Of a stretch of 64,000 nucleotides of DNA, positions 9,028 to 18,232 are shown piece after piece. The position numbers and the translations under genes were made by a program. Positions within the stretch are counted from its first letter, which is position 1; each line of letters starts with the position of its first letter. The notes under the pieces were generated by a model. That model ran no database searches, was not told the DNA's origin, and saw nothing but the letters and a program-made list of their open reading frames with translations. Source of the DNA: Granulicella sp. (lineage in GTDB: Bacteria > Acidobacteriota > Terriglobia > Terriglobales > Acidobacteriaceae); contig JANYLK010000180.1 of the NCBI GenBank assembly GCA_025357875.1, forward strand, positions 23,985 to 87,984, written 5' to 3'.

Positions 9028-10041
9028 ATGCTCCGAGTTTCCTATCACGACCTTTACCAAACGCTCCAGCGCGCGATGCAGCATCTCGGACTGCAAGGAG
9101 ATCGCGCCACCCTCTGCGCACGCCTCTTCGCCGAGACCACGCGCGACGGCGTCTACACGCACGGCCTCAACCGATTTCCCCGATTCGCTGAGATGGTCGC
9201 CAACGGCTGCGTTGACGTCAGTGCCGAACCCACGCGAGTCGCAGGCGCAGGCGCATTGGAGCGCTGGGACGGCCATCTTGGCCCTGGCAATCTAAACGCC
9301 CACAGCGTGATGCAACGCGCCATCGCACTCGCTCGTCAACACGGTATTGGCGGAGTCGCCCTGGCCAACACCAACCACTGGATGCGCGGCGGAAGCTACG
9401 GGTGGCTCGCTGCCGAAGCAGGCGTCTTCGCCATCTGCTGGACCAACACACTCGCCAATCTACCTCCGTGGGGCGCGTTGACCCCCGCGATCGGCAACAA
9501 TCCTCTGGTCATCGCAATCCCGCGCCCCGCTGGTGCCCACGTAGTTCTCGATATGGCAATGTCTCAGTTTTCCTATGGCGCGTTGTCCGCCTACAGCGCC
9601 AAGGGTCAGCAACTTCCAGTCGCAGGAGGATATGACGAGGCAGGCCAGCTAACCTGCGACCCCGCCGCGATCGAAGCCTCGAAACGCGCACTCGCCATCG
9701 GCTACTGGAAGGGTTCCGGTCTCTCGCTCGTACTCGACATGCTCGTCGCCATGCTCTCCGGAGGCAATGCCACTCACGAGATTCCCCAGGAACCAACACG
9801 CGAATCCGGAGTCAGCCAGATATTCCTCGCCATCGATCCGTCCAGCTTCGCCGCTCGCGAAAACATGGATGCAATTGCCACCGCAATCCTCGACTCGCTC
9901 GGCAAAGCCACCCCAATCGATCCGGCCCAGCCCGTTCGCTATCCTGGGGAGCACACGCTTCAACTTCGCCAGGAAAATCTTAGGCTGGGAGTTCCTGTCG
10001 ATCCCGAAATTTGGCAGAACCTGCAAAAGCTCTCGTTCTAG
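9028..10041 (+). CDS. dlgD: 2,3-diketo-L-gulonate reductase-like dehydrogenase (LDH2/MDH2 family)
   Basis: A 337-residue NAD(P)H-dependent oxidoreductase of the malate/L-lactate dehydrogenase-2 (YlbC/DlgD) fold, unrelated to Rossmann dehydrogenases. Characteristic stretches are ETTRDGVYTHGLNRFPRF, NTNHWMRGGSYGW, TNTLANLPPWG, VLDMAMSQFSYG and GYWKGSGLSLVLDM. These follow E. coli DlgD/YiaK closely in order and spacing, including the His of THGxNRFPRF taken as catalytic. Family length matches (about 330). DlgD reduces 2,3-diketo-L-gulonate in L-ascorbate or related sugar-acid breakdown, but no other pathway gene is adjacent, so the physiological substrate is inferred by similarity only. Confidence 0.85.
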   Translation: MLRVSYHDLYQTLQRAMQHLGLQGDRATLCARLFAETTRDGVYTHGLNRFPRFAEMVANGCVDVSAEPTRVAGAGALERWDGHLGPGNLNAHSVMQRAIALARQHGIGGVALANTNHWMRGGSYGWLAAEAGVFAICWTNTLANLPPWGALTPAIGNNPLVIAIPRPAGAHVVLDMAMSQFSYGALSAYSAKGQQLPVAGGYDEAGQLTCDPAAIEASKRALAIGYWKGSGLSLVLDMLVAMLSGGNATHEIPQEPTRESGVSQIFLAIDPSSFAARENMDAIATAILDSLGKATPIDPAQPVRYPGEHTLQLRQENLRLGVPVDPEIWQNLQKLSF

Positions 10042-10050
10042 CTAGCACTG

Positions 10051-11220
10051 TTAGGGGTTGACCACGCCAGGCGAGCCCTGAGCCGATGCAGCAGTTCCAA
10101 CCCGCGGATAGTACCCGCTGCGCGTGCGGACCGAAAGCTTCGAGAATCCCTTCTGCTTGGCGTCGACATGCACCACACGGTATCCGCCCAGCGTCGGCGA
10201 CCTGGACGAATGGTAGGCGATTGTGTACTGGGTTCGGATATCGTTCGCCACTTCTTTGGTAATGGCGTCGACCTCCTTCACAGATTTGGGGAAGTAGGCC
10301 TGGCCGCCCGTCTCTTCGGAGAGCGTCTCCAGCACGCGTCGAGCGTGGCGTGCCTCCCCCTTGTTGGTGTCGTCGCCGAACAGCAGACCGATGCAATAGA
10401 TCACCGGCCCGTCAAAATCCTGAATGCGGCGAATGGCCTGATCGAGCGTCGCGCTGGAGGCATTATCCTCGCCGTCGGTAATCACCAGCAGCACTTGCTT
10501 GGGGTGCTTGGCGTTCTTCGAAAGATAATCTGCCGAAGCTACCAGCGCATCGTAGATCGCGGTGCCGCCGCTTGATTTGATGTACGAAAGACCCTGCTGA
10601 AGCTTGTTGATATCGCTTGTAAAGTCCTGATCGATGAACGCCTCCCACGAGAAATCGACCACGAAGGCCTCATCCTCCCGATTGGAAAGCTTGACCAGGT
10701 CAAGCGATGCTTCGTCCACCGCGACGCGCTTGTCGTACATGGACCCGGAACTGTCGATCAGGATTCCCAGCGAGACCGGAAGATCCTCATGGCGAAATCC
10801 GGCGATATTCTGCGGAACGCCGTCTTCATAGACGTGAAACGCGTCCTTGTCCAACGTCTGCACGCTGTGGCCGGACGCATCGAAGACCGAGGCGTTCAGG
10901 CGGACTTCATAGGCGTCTTCGTGCAGGGTATATAGGCCGCCCGTGCCGCGCGCAATTGTCCCCACGGGCCCGGCGGGCTGTTGATTGCCGACAGACTGCG
11001 GAGGCGGATCGGGGTCGGGCGATGGAACAGGATCGCGATCAACCTCCAGCGAAGGTTGCGGGTGTCCCGACGTTTGCGGAAGCGTGCTCCGTTGCGGGGC
11101 TGCCTGCGTACCCGAGGGTTGCTGCGAGAGTGCCCCCAGGCTCACGAACCCAAAGAGCGCGGCAGAGGCGAAAAATCCGCCTACACCTCGAAGCCTGTTT
11201 TCTCTACTCCGACGGTGCAT
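10051..11220 (-). CDS. Secreted VWA-domain protein (VWFA-related, acidobacterial type)
   Basis: A 389-residue protein with an N-terminal hydrophobic segment (GFFASAALFGFVSLGALSQQ), a Pro/Gln/Ser-rich linker (residues 35-90), then a beta-rich module typical of acidobacterial VWFA-related proteins (VRLNASVFDASGHSVQTLDKDAFHVYEDG). A von Willebrand A domain follows with a complete MIDAS sequence, ILIDSSGSM, and LLVITDGEDN. Such domains bind a divalent metal and mediate protein-protein contacts outside the cytoplasm. Its start overlaps the 3' end of the related VWA gene at 11204 by 17 nt, so the two are almost certainly co-translated. Ligand unknown. Confidence 0.85.
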   Translation of the reverse strand: MHRRSRENRLRGVGGFFASAALFGFVSLGALSQQPSGTQAAPQRSTLPQTSGHPQPSLEVDRDPVPSPDPDPPPQSVGNQQPAGPVGTIARGTGGLYTLHEDAYEVRLNASVFDASGHSVQTLDKDAFHVYEDGVPQNIAGFRHEDLPVSLGILIDSSGSMYDKRVAVDEASLDLVKLSNREDEAFVVDFSWEAFIDQDFTSDINKLQQGLSYIKSSGGTAIYDALVASADYLSKNAKHPKQVLLVITDGEDNASSATLDQAIRRIQDFDGPVIYCIGLLFGDDTNKGEARHARRVLETLSEETGGQAYFPKSVKEVDAITKEVANDIRTQYTIAYHSSRSPTLGGYRVVHVDAKQKGFSKLSVRTRSGYYPRVGTAASAQGSPGVVNP

Positions 11221-12325
11221 AATACCCCTGGCGAAAATGTACGGTCAGATTTGGAAGACCGGGCGGAGGCAAAAGTCTCACCTTCAATTTACGCCAGTTC
11301 CCGTCGTGCTTCACCTGCGACGGCGAATATCCGATCACATATTCGTTGCGCAATTCCGATGAGATGCGGGTTGCTACGTCCTGCAAATCGCTCACGTCAC
11401 CGCCGACGTTGAACATGCGGCCTCCCGTCATCTCACAGATGTCCTTCAGCAGGTCGGGACCAAGCTGCTCCTCGGTTGTCGGAGCGTAGCTATCAAAGAT
11501 GCCGATGGCATAAATCTGCACGTCACTCTCGCGGACAACGCGGCGCAACTCGCCCTCTGTATACCGGCTGCGATTGTCACCTCCATCGGAGATAATCAGC
11601 AGCGCCTTGCGTTCGTACCTCGCCTTGCGTAGATGATCGATGCCAAGATACACCGCATCAATCAGCGCAGTCCTGTTCTCCGGCTTCAACATCACCATGC
11701 GAGCCTCGACATCGTCCGGGTCGGACGTATAGTCGACGATCACTGACGGACGGTCATTGAATCCCACCACAAAGAACTCGTCCTGAGGGTTCGAGGTTCG
11801 AAGGAACTCGGTGAGCGCCTTGCGTGCGCGCACAAATTTGGTGGACATGCTTCCGCTCAGGTCAAAAACTACGCCGATTGTCAGCGGTGCGTCCTGGCTT
11901 GAAAAGTACTTGATCGACTGACCGACATTGTTGTCGAACAAATTGAAATTTTCTTTCTCAAGGCCAGTCACCAGGCGGTTCATTGGGTCGGTGACGGTCA
12001 GGGGGACCTGCACCAAATTAACCTCCACGCGTATGCGAGCGTCGTGGCGAGAAGTTGCCTCGGCGGCAACGTTGGCGGCACCCTCTATGACCGGCTTCAA
12101 CTCATCCGGCGTCTTGGGCTTCGGCGGAGCGGTTGGCGTCTGCACATTATCGAGCGGATTTTCCTGCGCGAAGCTCGAAATCGTCAGCGACGAGAATCCA
12201 AGAGCCGCGAGACACACGAGCAGCAAGAGCCGGAAGCAAGTCGCCAGACCTCTTCGCGCCATCTCACCCGTCTGATCCCGCGTTTCAAATCGCATACCGT
12301 TCACAAGACCTATATCATCTCTCAT
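11204..12325 (-). CDS. Secreted VWA-domain protein (VWFA-related, acidobacterial type)
   Basis: A paralogue of the downstream gene: signal-like segment (CFRLLLLVCLAALGFSSLTISSFAQ), Pro/Lys linker, the module VNLVQVPLTVTDPMNRLVTGLEKENFNLFDN, then a VWA domain with MIDAS sequence VVFDLSGSM and LLIISDGGDN, ending in LTVHFRQGYYAP. The ORF begins with about 20 residues that do not look like a signal peptide. In-frame ATGs at 12292 and 12262 (MARRGLATCFRLL) are plausible true starts, the latter placing the hydrophobic stretch correctly. It is the first gene of a two-gene unit. A surface or periplasmic adhesive role is inference. Confidence 0.85.
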   Translation of the reverse strand: MRDDIGLVNGMRFETRDQTGEMARRGLATCFRLLLLVCLAALGFSSLTISSFAQENPLDNVQTPTAPPKPKTPDELKPVIEGAANVAAEATSRHDARIRVEVNLVQVPLTVTDPMNRLVTGLEKENFNLFDNNVGQSIKYFSSQDAPLTIGVVFDLSGSMSTKFVRARKALTEFLRTSNPQDEFFVVGFNDRPSVIVDYTSDPDDVEARMVMLKPENRTALIDAVYLGIDHLRKARYERKALLIISDGGDNRSRYTEGELRRVVRESDVQIYAIGIFDSYAPTTEEQLGPDLLKDICEMTGGRMFNVGGDVSDLQDVATRISSELRNEYVIGYSPSQVKHDGNWRKLKVRLLPPPGLPNLTVHFRQGYYAPSE

Positions 12326-12652
12326 CTCGCGGTATTTCTCATCCGAAAGGTTGTCGCGATTGCGCCCAATGAAAAATAGGATGCAAGTTGGGGTTCCCCG
12401 CTAGCGATGCGCGCTGCACTCGAAGCCTACTACTTCTCCATCTGACTCGACTTGACAGCAGAAGGAGAGCGGAATCGCGTGCACCGGAACGACGGCAGGA
12501 CCCTCGTGGCTGGAGTCTGCAGTCGAGCCAGGCAGCGCAGGAGTAAGACTGAATCTTGCATGGAATTGTGGATATCGTGTTTCCTTCCATAAATGTGGAC
12601 CCTATCGCCCGTACAATCGAACCAGACCACTCCAGGAGACCTAAGACCGAGC
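12326..12652. other. Divergent intergenic region between VWA genes and the DUF1015 gene
   Basis: About 330 bp without a supported gene if DUF1015 starts at 12653. A TTGACA occurs at 12452-12457 but has no matching -10 hexamer at the right distance. AGGAG lies about 14 nt before the ATG at 12653. No repeat or RNA element was recognised. Confidence 0.5.
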
Positions 12653-14059
12653 ATGGCCCGCATTTATCCGTTTCGCGCCCTTCGTTACGACACCTCCCGC
12701 GTTCGCATGGAGGACGTGGTTACCCAGCCCTACGACAAGATCACTCCGGAGATGCAGCAAGGCTATTACGAGCGAAGTCCCTACAACCTGATCCGGATCA
12801 TCCTTGGCAAGCGCGAACCCGACGACACCGAACCGCAGGACTTTCTGCCCACGGGCGAGCAGGCGCACAACTGCTACACCCGCGCCGCGGAATCGCTCAA
12901 GGAGTGGCGCGAGGAACGAATCCTGGCCGAAGAGGCGGAGCCTGCGTTGTACGGCTATTCGCAGACCTACACCGTGCCGCACACGTCAGAAGTTCGCGAG
13001 CGGCGCGGGTTCATCGCGCTGGGCCATCTCTACGACTACGCGGACAAAGTTGTCTACCGCCACGAGCAGACCTTCCCTAAGCACAAGTCGGACCGACTAG
13101 CCTTGTTCAAGGCCACGCGCGCCTACTGCGAGCAGATCTACATGCTCTATTCCGACCCGGCATTCACCTCCGAGAAGCTGATCTTTGGAGCAAAGGCCGG
13201 CGATGGACCGGGTAAGGATACCCGGCCGGCCGATCTCGCCATTACCGATGAATACGGCGTGGTCCATCGTGTCTGGAAGCTGACCGACCCATCGCTAATC
13301 AACCTAATCGTCACCGCCATGGCAGACAAGAAGCTGATCATCGCCGACGGTCACCATCGCTATGAGACTTCAGTCGCCTACGCGAAAGAGCGGTCGGCGC
13401 AACTCAAGCTGGCTCTGGGCGAGCCCCTCGATCCCGATGAAAAAGTCGGCCCTGGCCACCTTCCCGCGCCGCCGTTTCCCGAGGCCGCGATGATGATGAC
13501 CTTCGTCAACATGGACGCTTCAGGAATCACCATCCTGCCAACGCATCGCGTAGTCTTCGGCCTGGAAAACTTCTCTTCTGCGAACTTCATCACCGATGCC
13601 AGCCGTTATTTTGACATCACCGAAGTGGCAGACAATCTCGCCGGTCAAGCATTGATCGAACGCCTCGCCACAACCCCCGGCGAATCCTTCATCGCAGCTA
13701 CCGGAGACGGCAATTACATCCTGACGCCCAGGCCGGAAGAAATCGCTCCTCTGCTCGTGGGGATGCCGCCAAAGCAGCGCCAACTTGGCGTGGCGCAGCT
13801 TCACGGCGTCGTCCTCGACCACCTGCTCGGTCTCGACCAGGACACCATCACCCGCCTTGGCAATGTGCATTACATTCGCGATGCCCAGGAAGCCGTCGCG
13901 CTGGTGGAATCCGGCGAGGCCGACGTTACCTTCCTCATCAAGCCGATTACGCTCGAACAGTTGCGCGATGTATCGCTTTCGGGCGACGTGATGCCGCAGA
14001 AATCGACCGACTTCTATCCGAAGCTTTTAAGCGGACTGGCAATCTATGCACTCGACTGA
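12653..14059 (+). CDS. DUF1015 family protein
   Basis: A 468-residue cytoplasmic protein of the DUF1015 family, opening with MARIYPFRALRYD and continuing VVTQPYDKITPEMQQGYYERSPYNLIRI. The central motif KLIIADGHHRYETSVAYAKER recalls the D-G-x-H-R motif of ParB/Srx-fold proteins such as serine kinases, so a nucleotide- or amino-acid-linked activity is possible but unproven. The ORF track starts 20 codons earlier at 12593. The ATG at 12653 fits the family N-terminus, and the upstream residues look untranslated. Followed 45 bp later by the amidase gene. Family identification is strong; function is unknown. Confidence 0.85.
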   Translation: MARIYPFRALRYDTSRVRMEDVVTQPYDKITPEMQQGYYERSPYNLIRIILGKREPDDTEPQDFLPTGEQAHNCYTRAAESLKEWREERILAEEAEPALYGYSQTYTVPHTSEVRERRGFIALGHLYDYADKVVYRHEQTFPKHKSDRLALFKATRAYCEQIYMLYSDPAFTSEKLIFGAKAGDGPGKDTRPADLAITDEYGVVHRVWKLTDPSLINLIVTAMADKKLIIADGHHRYETSVAYAKERSAQLKLALGEPLDPDEKVGPGHLPAPPFPEAAMMMTFVNMDASGITILPTHRVVFGLENFSSANFITDASRYFDITEVADNLAGQALIERLATTPGESFIAATGDGNYILTPRPEEIAPLLVGMPPKQRQLGVAQLHGVVLDHLLGLDQDTITRLGNVHYIRDAQEAVALVESGEADVTFLIKPITLEQLRDVSLSGDVMPQKSTDFYPKLLSGLAIYALD

Positions 14060-14104
14060 CCTGAAGCGAATTCCTCAACCTGAGTCTGGTTCGAATCAAA
14101 GCCT

Positions 14105-14992
14105 TTGATCCCTTTGCGCAAGCACGCCGCCGTCCTCCTCGTCACATTGGCGAGCGCGTCGACGGCTGCAATCACCGTTCGGGCGCAGACGCAGGCTGCA
14201 GCATCCATAAAAGCTAACGCTCCGGCCGGATGGCCGATCAATCACACCCTGGTCGTGCTCGATCCTGCGCACGGAGGCACGGAAGGCGGCGCCGTCCTGG
14301 GCGATCATGTAGCGGAGAAGGACATTACACTAGCCGTCGCTTCAAAGCTACGCGCCGCGCTGTCGACCAACGGCTTCAATGTAGTCTCTACTCGCGACGC
14401 CGGCGGCTCCGATCCCCTATCCACCGACCAGCGGGCAGAGATTGCGAACCGCACCCATGCCGCGGCCTGCATCGTGCTCCATGCCACGGCAACGGGATCC
14501 GGCGTCCATCTCTACACCTCAGACCTGCAGGCGCCAAATCAAGACCCCGATCTTACCGCTGGATTTGTGCCAATTCCGTGGGACGCGGCCCAGTCAGGAT
14601 TCGTGCGACAAAGTGCAGATCTTGCGGTTAGTTTGAGCACCGCCCTGGGCAAAGCCCATCTACCAGCGACGTTGGGCCAGGCGCCCATCCGGCCATTGAA
14701 CAACCTCATGTGCCCGGCCGTAGCAATCGAGTTGTCTCCGCTTGCGGCCCCCGGCGCGGCGGCAACTCCTGCGACTGACGGAAACTATCAGCAGCAGGTA
14801 GTGAATGCACTGACGGTCGCGCTGCGTGCGTGGCGCGACAGCCCCGCTCTTTTGCCGGTGGCAGATGCCAGCACGGGAGGCCAGACCAGCGCTCAATCCA
14901 AGGCTATTGCCGCTGCGGAGGCGACCGGGCGCGCGGCCGCTAAAGTGCGGACCTCTCCCACTCCACCGCCCGCACAGAAGGGGCCGCAATGA
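14105..14992 (+). CDS. N-acetylmuramoyl-L-alanine amidase, Amidase_3 type
   Basis: A secreted zinc amidase that would cleave the lactyl-amide bond of peptidoglycan. After a signal peptide (HAAVLLVTLASASTAAITVRAQ) come the family motifs: LDPAHGG with the zinc His (near residue 54), GGAVLGDHVAEKDITLAVASKL with the metal Glu region, STRDAGGSDPLSTDQRAEIAN, and a late MCPAVAIELSPLA where the catalytic Glu is expected. The usual H-x-N-A of NSIHxNA appears here as IVLHATATGSG, a divergence. The only start in frame after an upstream stop is a TTG at 14105. The last 4 nt (ATGA) overlap the GerMN gene, and murI follows, forming a cell-wall operon. Confidence 0.85.
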   Translation: MIPLRKHAAVLLVTLASASTAAITVRAQTQAAASIKANAPAGWPINHTLVVLDPAHGGTEGGAVLGDHVAEKDITLAVASKLRAALSTNGFNVVSTRDAGGSDPLSTDQRAEIANRTHAAACIVLHATATGSGVHLYTSDLQAPNQDPDLTAGFVPIPWDAAQSGFVRQSADLAVSLSTALGKAHLPATLGQAPIRPLNNLMCPAVAIELSPLAAPGAAATPATDGNYQQQVVNALTVALRAWRDSPALLPVADASTGGQTSAQSKAIAAAEATGRAAAKVRTSPTPPPAQKGPQ

Positions 14993-15648
14993 TTCCCCGC
15001 TATCAACGCGTTCTCTTCTGGATCCTGTCCGGCGCGATCCTTTTGATGGCGCTGGTGCTGCTGCGGGGATGTGAGCAGACGCGCGAGAAGCTCACTCGGC
15101 ATCGCGACGAGACGCCGTTGTCTGCACCCGTAGTTACTCCAAGTGAAACGGTGCAATTAGCGCTCGCCAGCGATACGGATGGCTCGATCACACTGGTCGA
15201 ACGGGAGATCGCGCTGCCGTCGGAGAAATCCGCGCGAGCACACGCTCTGCTGGCTCGTCTCATCGCGGAATATTCTTACAAAAATTCAGCCCACCCGATC
15301 GAAAGCGGCCCGGCCGTGGACGACGTCTTCCTCATCGATCTCCCTCTGCACTCGCACTCCGGGGCTGTAGGCAGTGATTTCTCCGGCGAATTACAAGTTC
15401 TCACTGGGCAGATGGCTGTGGTCAATTTGCACGAAGCGTTTACCGACCATCACACGTCTGGCATTGAGTCCGAGACGTTGACCATCAAGTCAATCATCGG
15501 AACCTTGTATGCGAACTTTCCGGAGATCCAGCACGTACGTTTTCTGGTCGACGGCCGCTCCCGAGAAACTTTGAACGGTCACGCTGATCTGCTCCGTACC
15601 TACGCGGTGGTCAACACCACCAACAAGCCCGCGCAGGGAGTTCGCTAG
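14989..15648 (+). CDS. GerMN-domain membrane-anchored protein
   Basis: A 219-residue protein with one N-terminal transmembrane anchor (VLFWILSGAILLMALVLLRGC) and an extracytoplasmic GerMN-like domain from about residue 60. The domain includes EIALPSEKSARAHALLARLI, DVFLIDLP and QMAVVNLHEAFTDHHTSGIESETLTIKSIIGTLYANFPEIQHVRFLVDG, the last being the most diagnostic part. GerMN domains occur in spore germination proteins and in non-sporulating bacteria next to peptidoglycan amidases, where they are thought to act in wall metabolism. It overlaps the amidase by ATGA and shares a nucleotide with murI (TAGTG), so all three should be translated together. Confidence 0.85.
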   Translation: MIPRYQRVLFWILSGAILLMALVLLRGCEQTREKLTRHRDETPLSAPVVTPSETVQLALASDTDGSITLVEREIALPSEKSARAHALLARLIAEYSYKNSAHPIESGPAVDDVFLIDLPLHSHSGAVGSDFSGELQVLTGQMAVVNLHEAFTDHHTSGIESETLTIKSIIGTLYANFPEIQHVRFLVDGRSRETLNGHADLLRTYAVVNTTNKPAQGVR

Positions 15649-16451
15649 TGTGCGCGACCACGATCGGAGTGTTCGATTCAGGTTTTGGTGGCCTGACTGT
15701 CCTGCGCGAACTGCTTCCTCTCATCCCCGGCGCGCACTTCATCTACCTGGGTGATTCAGCGCGGCTGCCGTATGGGTCCAAGTCGCAGACCACCATCGCG
15801 CGTTATGCGGTAGAGAGTGCCCGCTTCCTCGAAGCGCACGGCGCAGATCATCTCGTGATCGCCTGCAATACCGCGTCAGCGCTAGCGATGCGAGAGATTC
15901 AAGAGGCGGTAGCGATACCGGTAACCGGCGTCATCGATCCCGTCGTCGATGCCGCATATCAGCGACATCCGAACTCCGATGTCTTGGTCCTCGCCACCAC
16001 CGCCACGGTGCAATCGCATGCGTATCGCGACCAATGCGCCACTCATGGTCTGCGTGCCAACGAGAAAGCCTGCCCGCTGCTAGTGCCGCTCGTCGAAGAG
16101 GGATGGGTCGACAACCCCATCACCCGCGATGTCCTGCGTGTCTATCTCAGCGAAGCGCTGTCTGAAAGCTCCCCCGAAGCCGTCCTTCTCGGTTGCACAC
16201 ACTACCCGTTGATTGCCCCGGTAATTCAGGCTGTTCTGCAGGAGTTGGGCTCATCGGCGGAAGTAATCGATTCCGCACGAGCCACCGCTATAGCCATTGA
16301 ACGTGCCATTCGGCTCTCCCATCCTGCCTCCTCTGGACCCGCAACCTTCCAGTGCTACGCCACCGACTCAGTCGATAAATTCGCGCGTCTGGGCAGTCAA
16401 TTCCTCGGCCAGCCCATGCCGCGAGTAGAACTTCTCGACCTCGGCGGCTAA
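15648..16451 (+). CDS. murI: Glutamate racemase
   Basis: MurI interconverts L- and D-glutamate to supply D-Glu for peptidoglycan. The protein (267 residues, normal length) shows the N-terminal GVFDSGFGGLTVLREL, the first catalytic cysteine in VIACNTASALAM (near residue 75), the second in LLGCTHYPLI (near residue 184), and YLGDSARLPYG. All are hallmarks of the cofactor-independent Asp/Glu racemase fold. It starts with GTG overlapping the stop of the GerMN gene by one base. With the amidase and GerMN genes it forms a compact wall-metabolism operon. Confidence 0.96.
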   Translation: MCATTIGVFDSGFGGLTVLRELLPLIPGAHFIYLGDSARLPYGSKSQTTIARYAVESARFLEAHGADHLVIACNTASALAMREIQEAVAIPVTGVIDPVVDAAYQRHPNSDVLVLATTATVQSHAYRDQCATHGLRANEKACPLLVPLVEEGWVDNPITRDVLRVYLSEALSESSPEAVLLGCTHYPLIAPVIQAVLQELGSSAEVIDSARATAIAIERAIRLSHPASSGPATFQCYATDSVDKFARLGSQFLGQPMPRVELLDLGG

Positions 16452-16503
16452 ACTGATCTTGCACGTTGCACCTCACCTTGAACCTGGTACCTCGACCCCA
16501 CCC

Positions 16504-16884
16504 ATGACCTATCTGCTGAAGACCGAACCCACCAAATACTCCTTCGAAGACCTGCTGCGCGACGGTGAAACCACGTGGGATGGCATCTCCAATAACCAGG
16601 CGCTGCTCACCCTGCGCAACATGAAGAAGGGCGAGAAGCTGGTCATCTATCACTCGAACGTCGGCAAGGCCGCGGTGGGAACGGCGAAGGTAGTCTCGGT
16701 CGACGCAACCGATCCGAGGAACCCGCTCGTGCGCATCAAAGGCGTCAAGCGTTTGCAGCGCGAAAAGCCGCTTGCCGAAATCCGCGAAGCGAGCATATTC
16801 CAGGGTTCACTCCTGTTTCGCCAGTTCCGTCTCTCCGTCGTACCGCTCACCGACGAGCAGTATGACTGGCTGACGCTGAGTTAG
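16504..16884 (+). CDS. EVE domain protein
   Basis: A 126-residue single-domain protein of the EVE (PUA-like) family, related to thymocyte nuclear protein 1. It begins MTYLLKTEPTKYSFEDLLRDGETTWDGISNNQALLTLRNMKKGEKLVIYHSN, with the family's W-DGI-N-A-R pattern, and contains VGTAKVVS and LVRIKGVKRL. EVE domains bind modified nucleobases in DNA or RNA; the ligand here is unknown. The ORF track starts 15 codons earlier. The ATG at 16504 matches the conserved family N-terminus. It follows murI by about 50 bp and may be read through from that operon. Confidence 0.92.
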   Translation: MTYLLKTEPTKYSFEDLLRDGETTWDGISNNQALLTLRNMKKGEKLVIYHSNVGKAAVGTAKVVSVDATDPRNPLVRIKGVKRLQREKPLAEIREASIFQGSLLFRQFRLSVVPLTDEQYDWLTLS

Positions 16885-16945
16885 TCGCTGATCGCCACAA
16901 CTGTTCGGCCCGCTACAACTTAAGTGCCCTTCTTATCAATCTTGT

Positions 16946-18232
16946 ATGTGGCTAAGATTGCTCAAAGGTTGGGCGCGTATGTACGTTTTTTCTTGGTTAG
17001 ATAACCGTACTCTCATTGCTTGCGACTTCATGCTGGCGCTGGCATTTGCCATCGTGTTCTTCGGCATGAAGCGAAGCTACCCCAACCTGCGTGGAATAAA
17101 CACTATAGCTATCAGCTTCCTGCTGTGCGTTCCCGGCACCTTTTTGATCGCCTCGCGCGGCTCCATTCCCTACTTCATCTCCGTCACCATCGGAAATTGC
17201 TTGATCTTCGGATCGTTCGTCTTCCTGTACCGCGGTGTCCTTCGATTTATCGGCAGCAGGCGGACCGCATTGATTCCCATTTCCGTCTCGTGCATCGCCT
17301 TGGGTGTCCTGTTTTATTACAGTCAGATTCAGAATAAAGTCGTCCCGCGCATCGTCGCGATCTCGCTAACCGTCGGCCTGGTTCGCGGCATGATCGCACT
17401 TGAGCTCTTCCGAAAATCCCCTAATTTCACCAGTCCCACAGCCCTGCGACTGTTTGCTGCGGCAATGTCCTTGTTCGCCGCTGTCGCCGTCAACTGCGGC
17501 ATCATGACCATACTTCATGGTGCGCCTTCCGGCCGCTTGGAAAGCAACGGCGTCGGCACCGCGACCTTGTTTGTCAGCGTGGTTTCACTCTTCGTCACCG
17601 GCCTCTTCATTTTAATCCTGTCCAGTGGAGAACTCATCGCCGCCAGCCGCGACGAGTCGCTGAAAGACTCGCTATCCGGCGCCTTCAATCGCCGAGGCAT
17701 CGAGCTGAAGCTCGCAGCGGAACTCCATCGCATACAAAACAGCAAGAACAAACTTTCCGTCGCACTCATCGACGTCGACTACTTCAAGTCGATCAACGAC
17801 ATCCAGGGACATGCTGCCGGCGATGCGGCTCTGCGCGACGTGGCGGAAACCATCTCCACCCATCTACGAGGTCGGGATTACCTTGGCCGATATGGCGGCG
17901 ACGAGTTTCTCCTAATTCTTCCGCAGACCCTATGCAGCATAGCTGTCGGAGTTACCGAGCGTTTGTGCAACGCCGTTAGCAGCCTCGGTATTTCCGGTGG
18001 CACAATGCCGCTGACTCTCAGCATCGGCCTCACCGAGGCTGTTCCCGAAGACGACGCCGTCACCCTGATCGCCCGCGCCGACAAGGCGCTCTACCAGGCT
18101 AAGAGCGATGGACGCAACTGCCGGCGCGTGGTCATAGCCGACGCTGACGCGCCCGTTTCAGACCCCGTACTGCAGAACGCCGCCCGAGGCGCCATCCTGA
18201 TCTCCTCGGTGGAATCCTCTTTACTGCAGTAA
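16946..18232 (+). CDS. Membrane-bound diguanylate cyclase (GGDEF)
   Basis: A 428-residue protein: six or seven predicted transmembrane helices in the first 230 residues form an uncharacterised sensory region, then a GGDEF domain (about 235-400). The domain has the intact active-site motif YGGDEFLLILPQ and DYFKSINDIQGHAAGDAALRDVA. An RxxD pair (RGRD) lies five residues before GGDEF, the position of the product-inhibitory I-site. It should therefore make cyclic di-GMP and be feedback-inhibited. An in-frame ATG at 16979 (MYVFSWLDNRTLIACDF) is an equally good start. No c-di-GMP target gene is adjacent. The signal sensed is unknown. Confidence 0.9.
   Translation: MWLRLLKGWARMYVFSWLDNRTLIACDFMLALAFAIVFFGMKRSYPNLRGINTIAISFLLCVPGTFLIASRGSIPYFISVTIGNCLIFGSFVFLYRGVLRFIGSRRTALIPISVSCIALGVLFYYSQIQNKVVPRIVAISLTVGLVRGMIALELFRKSPNFTSPTALRLFAAAMSLFAAVAVNCGIMTILHGAPSGRLESNGVGTATLFVSVVSLFVTGLFILILSSGELIAASRDESLKDSLSGAFNRRGIELKLAAELHRIQNSKNKLSVALIDVDYFKSINDIQGHAAGDAALRDVAETISTHLRGRDYLGRYGGDEFLLILPQTLCSIAVGVTERLCNAVSSLGISGGTMPLTLSIGLTEAVPEDDAVTLIARADKALYQAKSDGRNCRRVVIADADAPVSDPVLQNAARGAILISSVESSLLQ

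Noticed and set aside
14085-14100. GGTTCGAATC as part of a tRNA T-arm
   Set aside because: No acceptor, D or anticodon stems can be formed around it.
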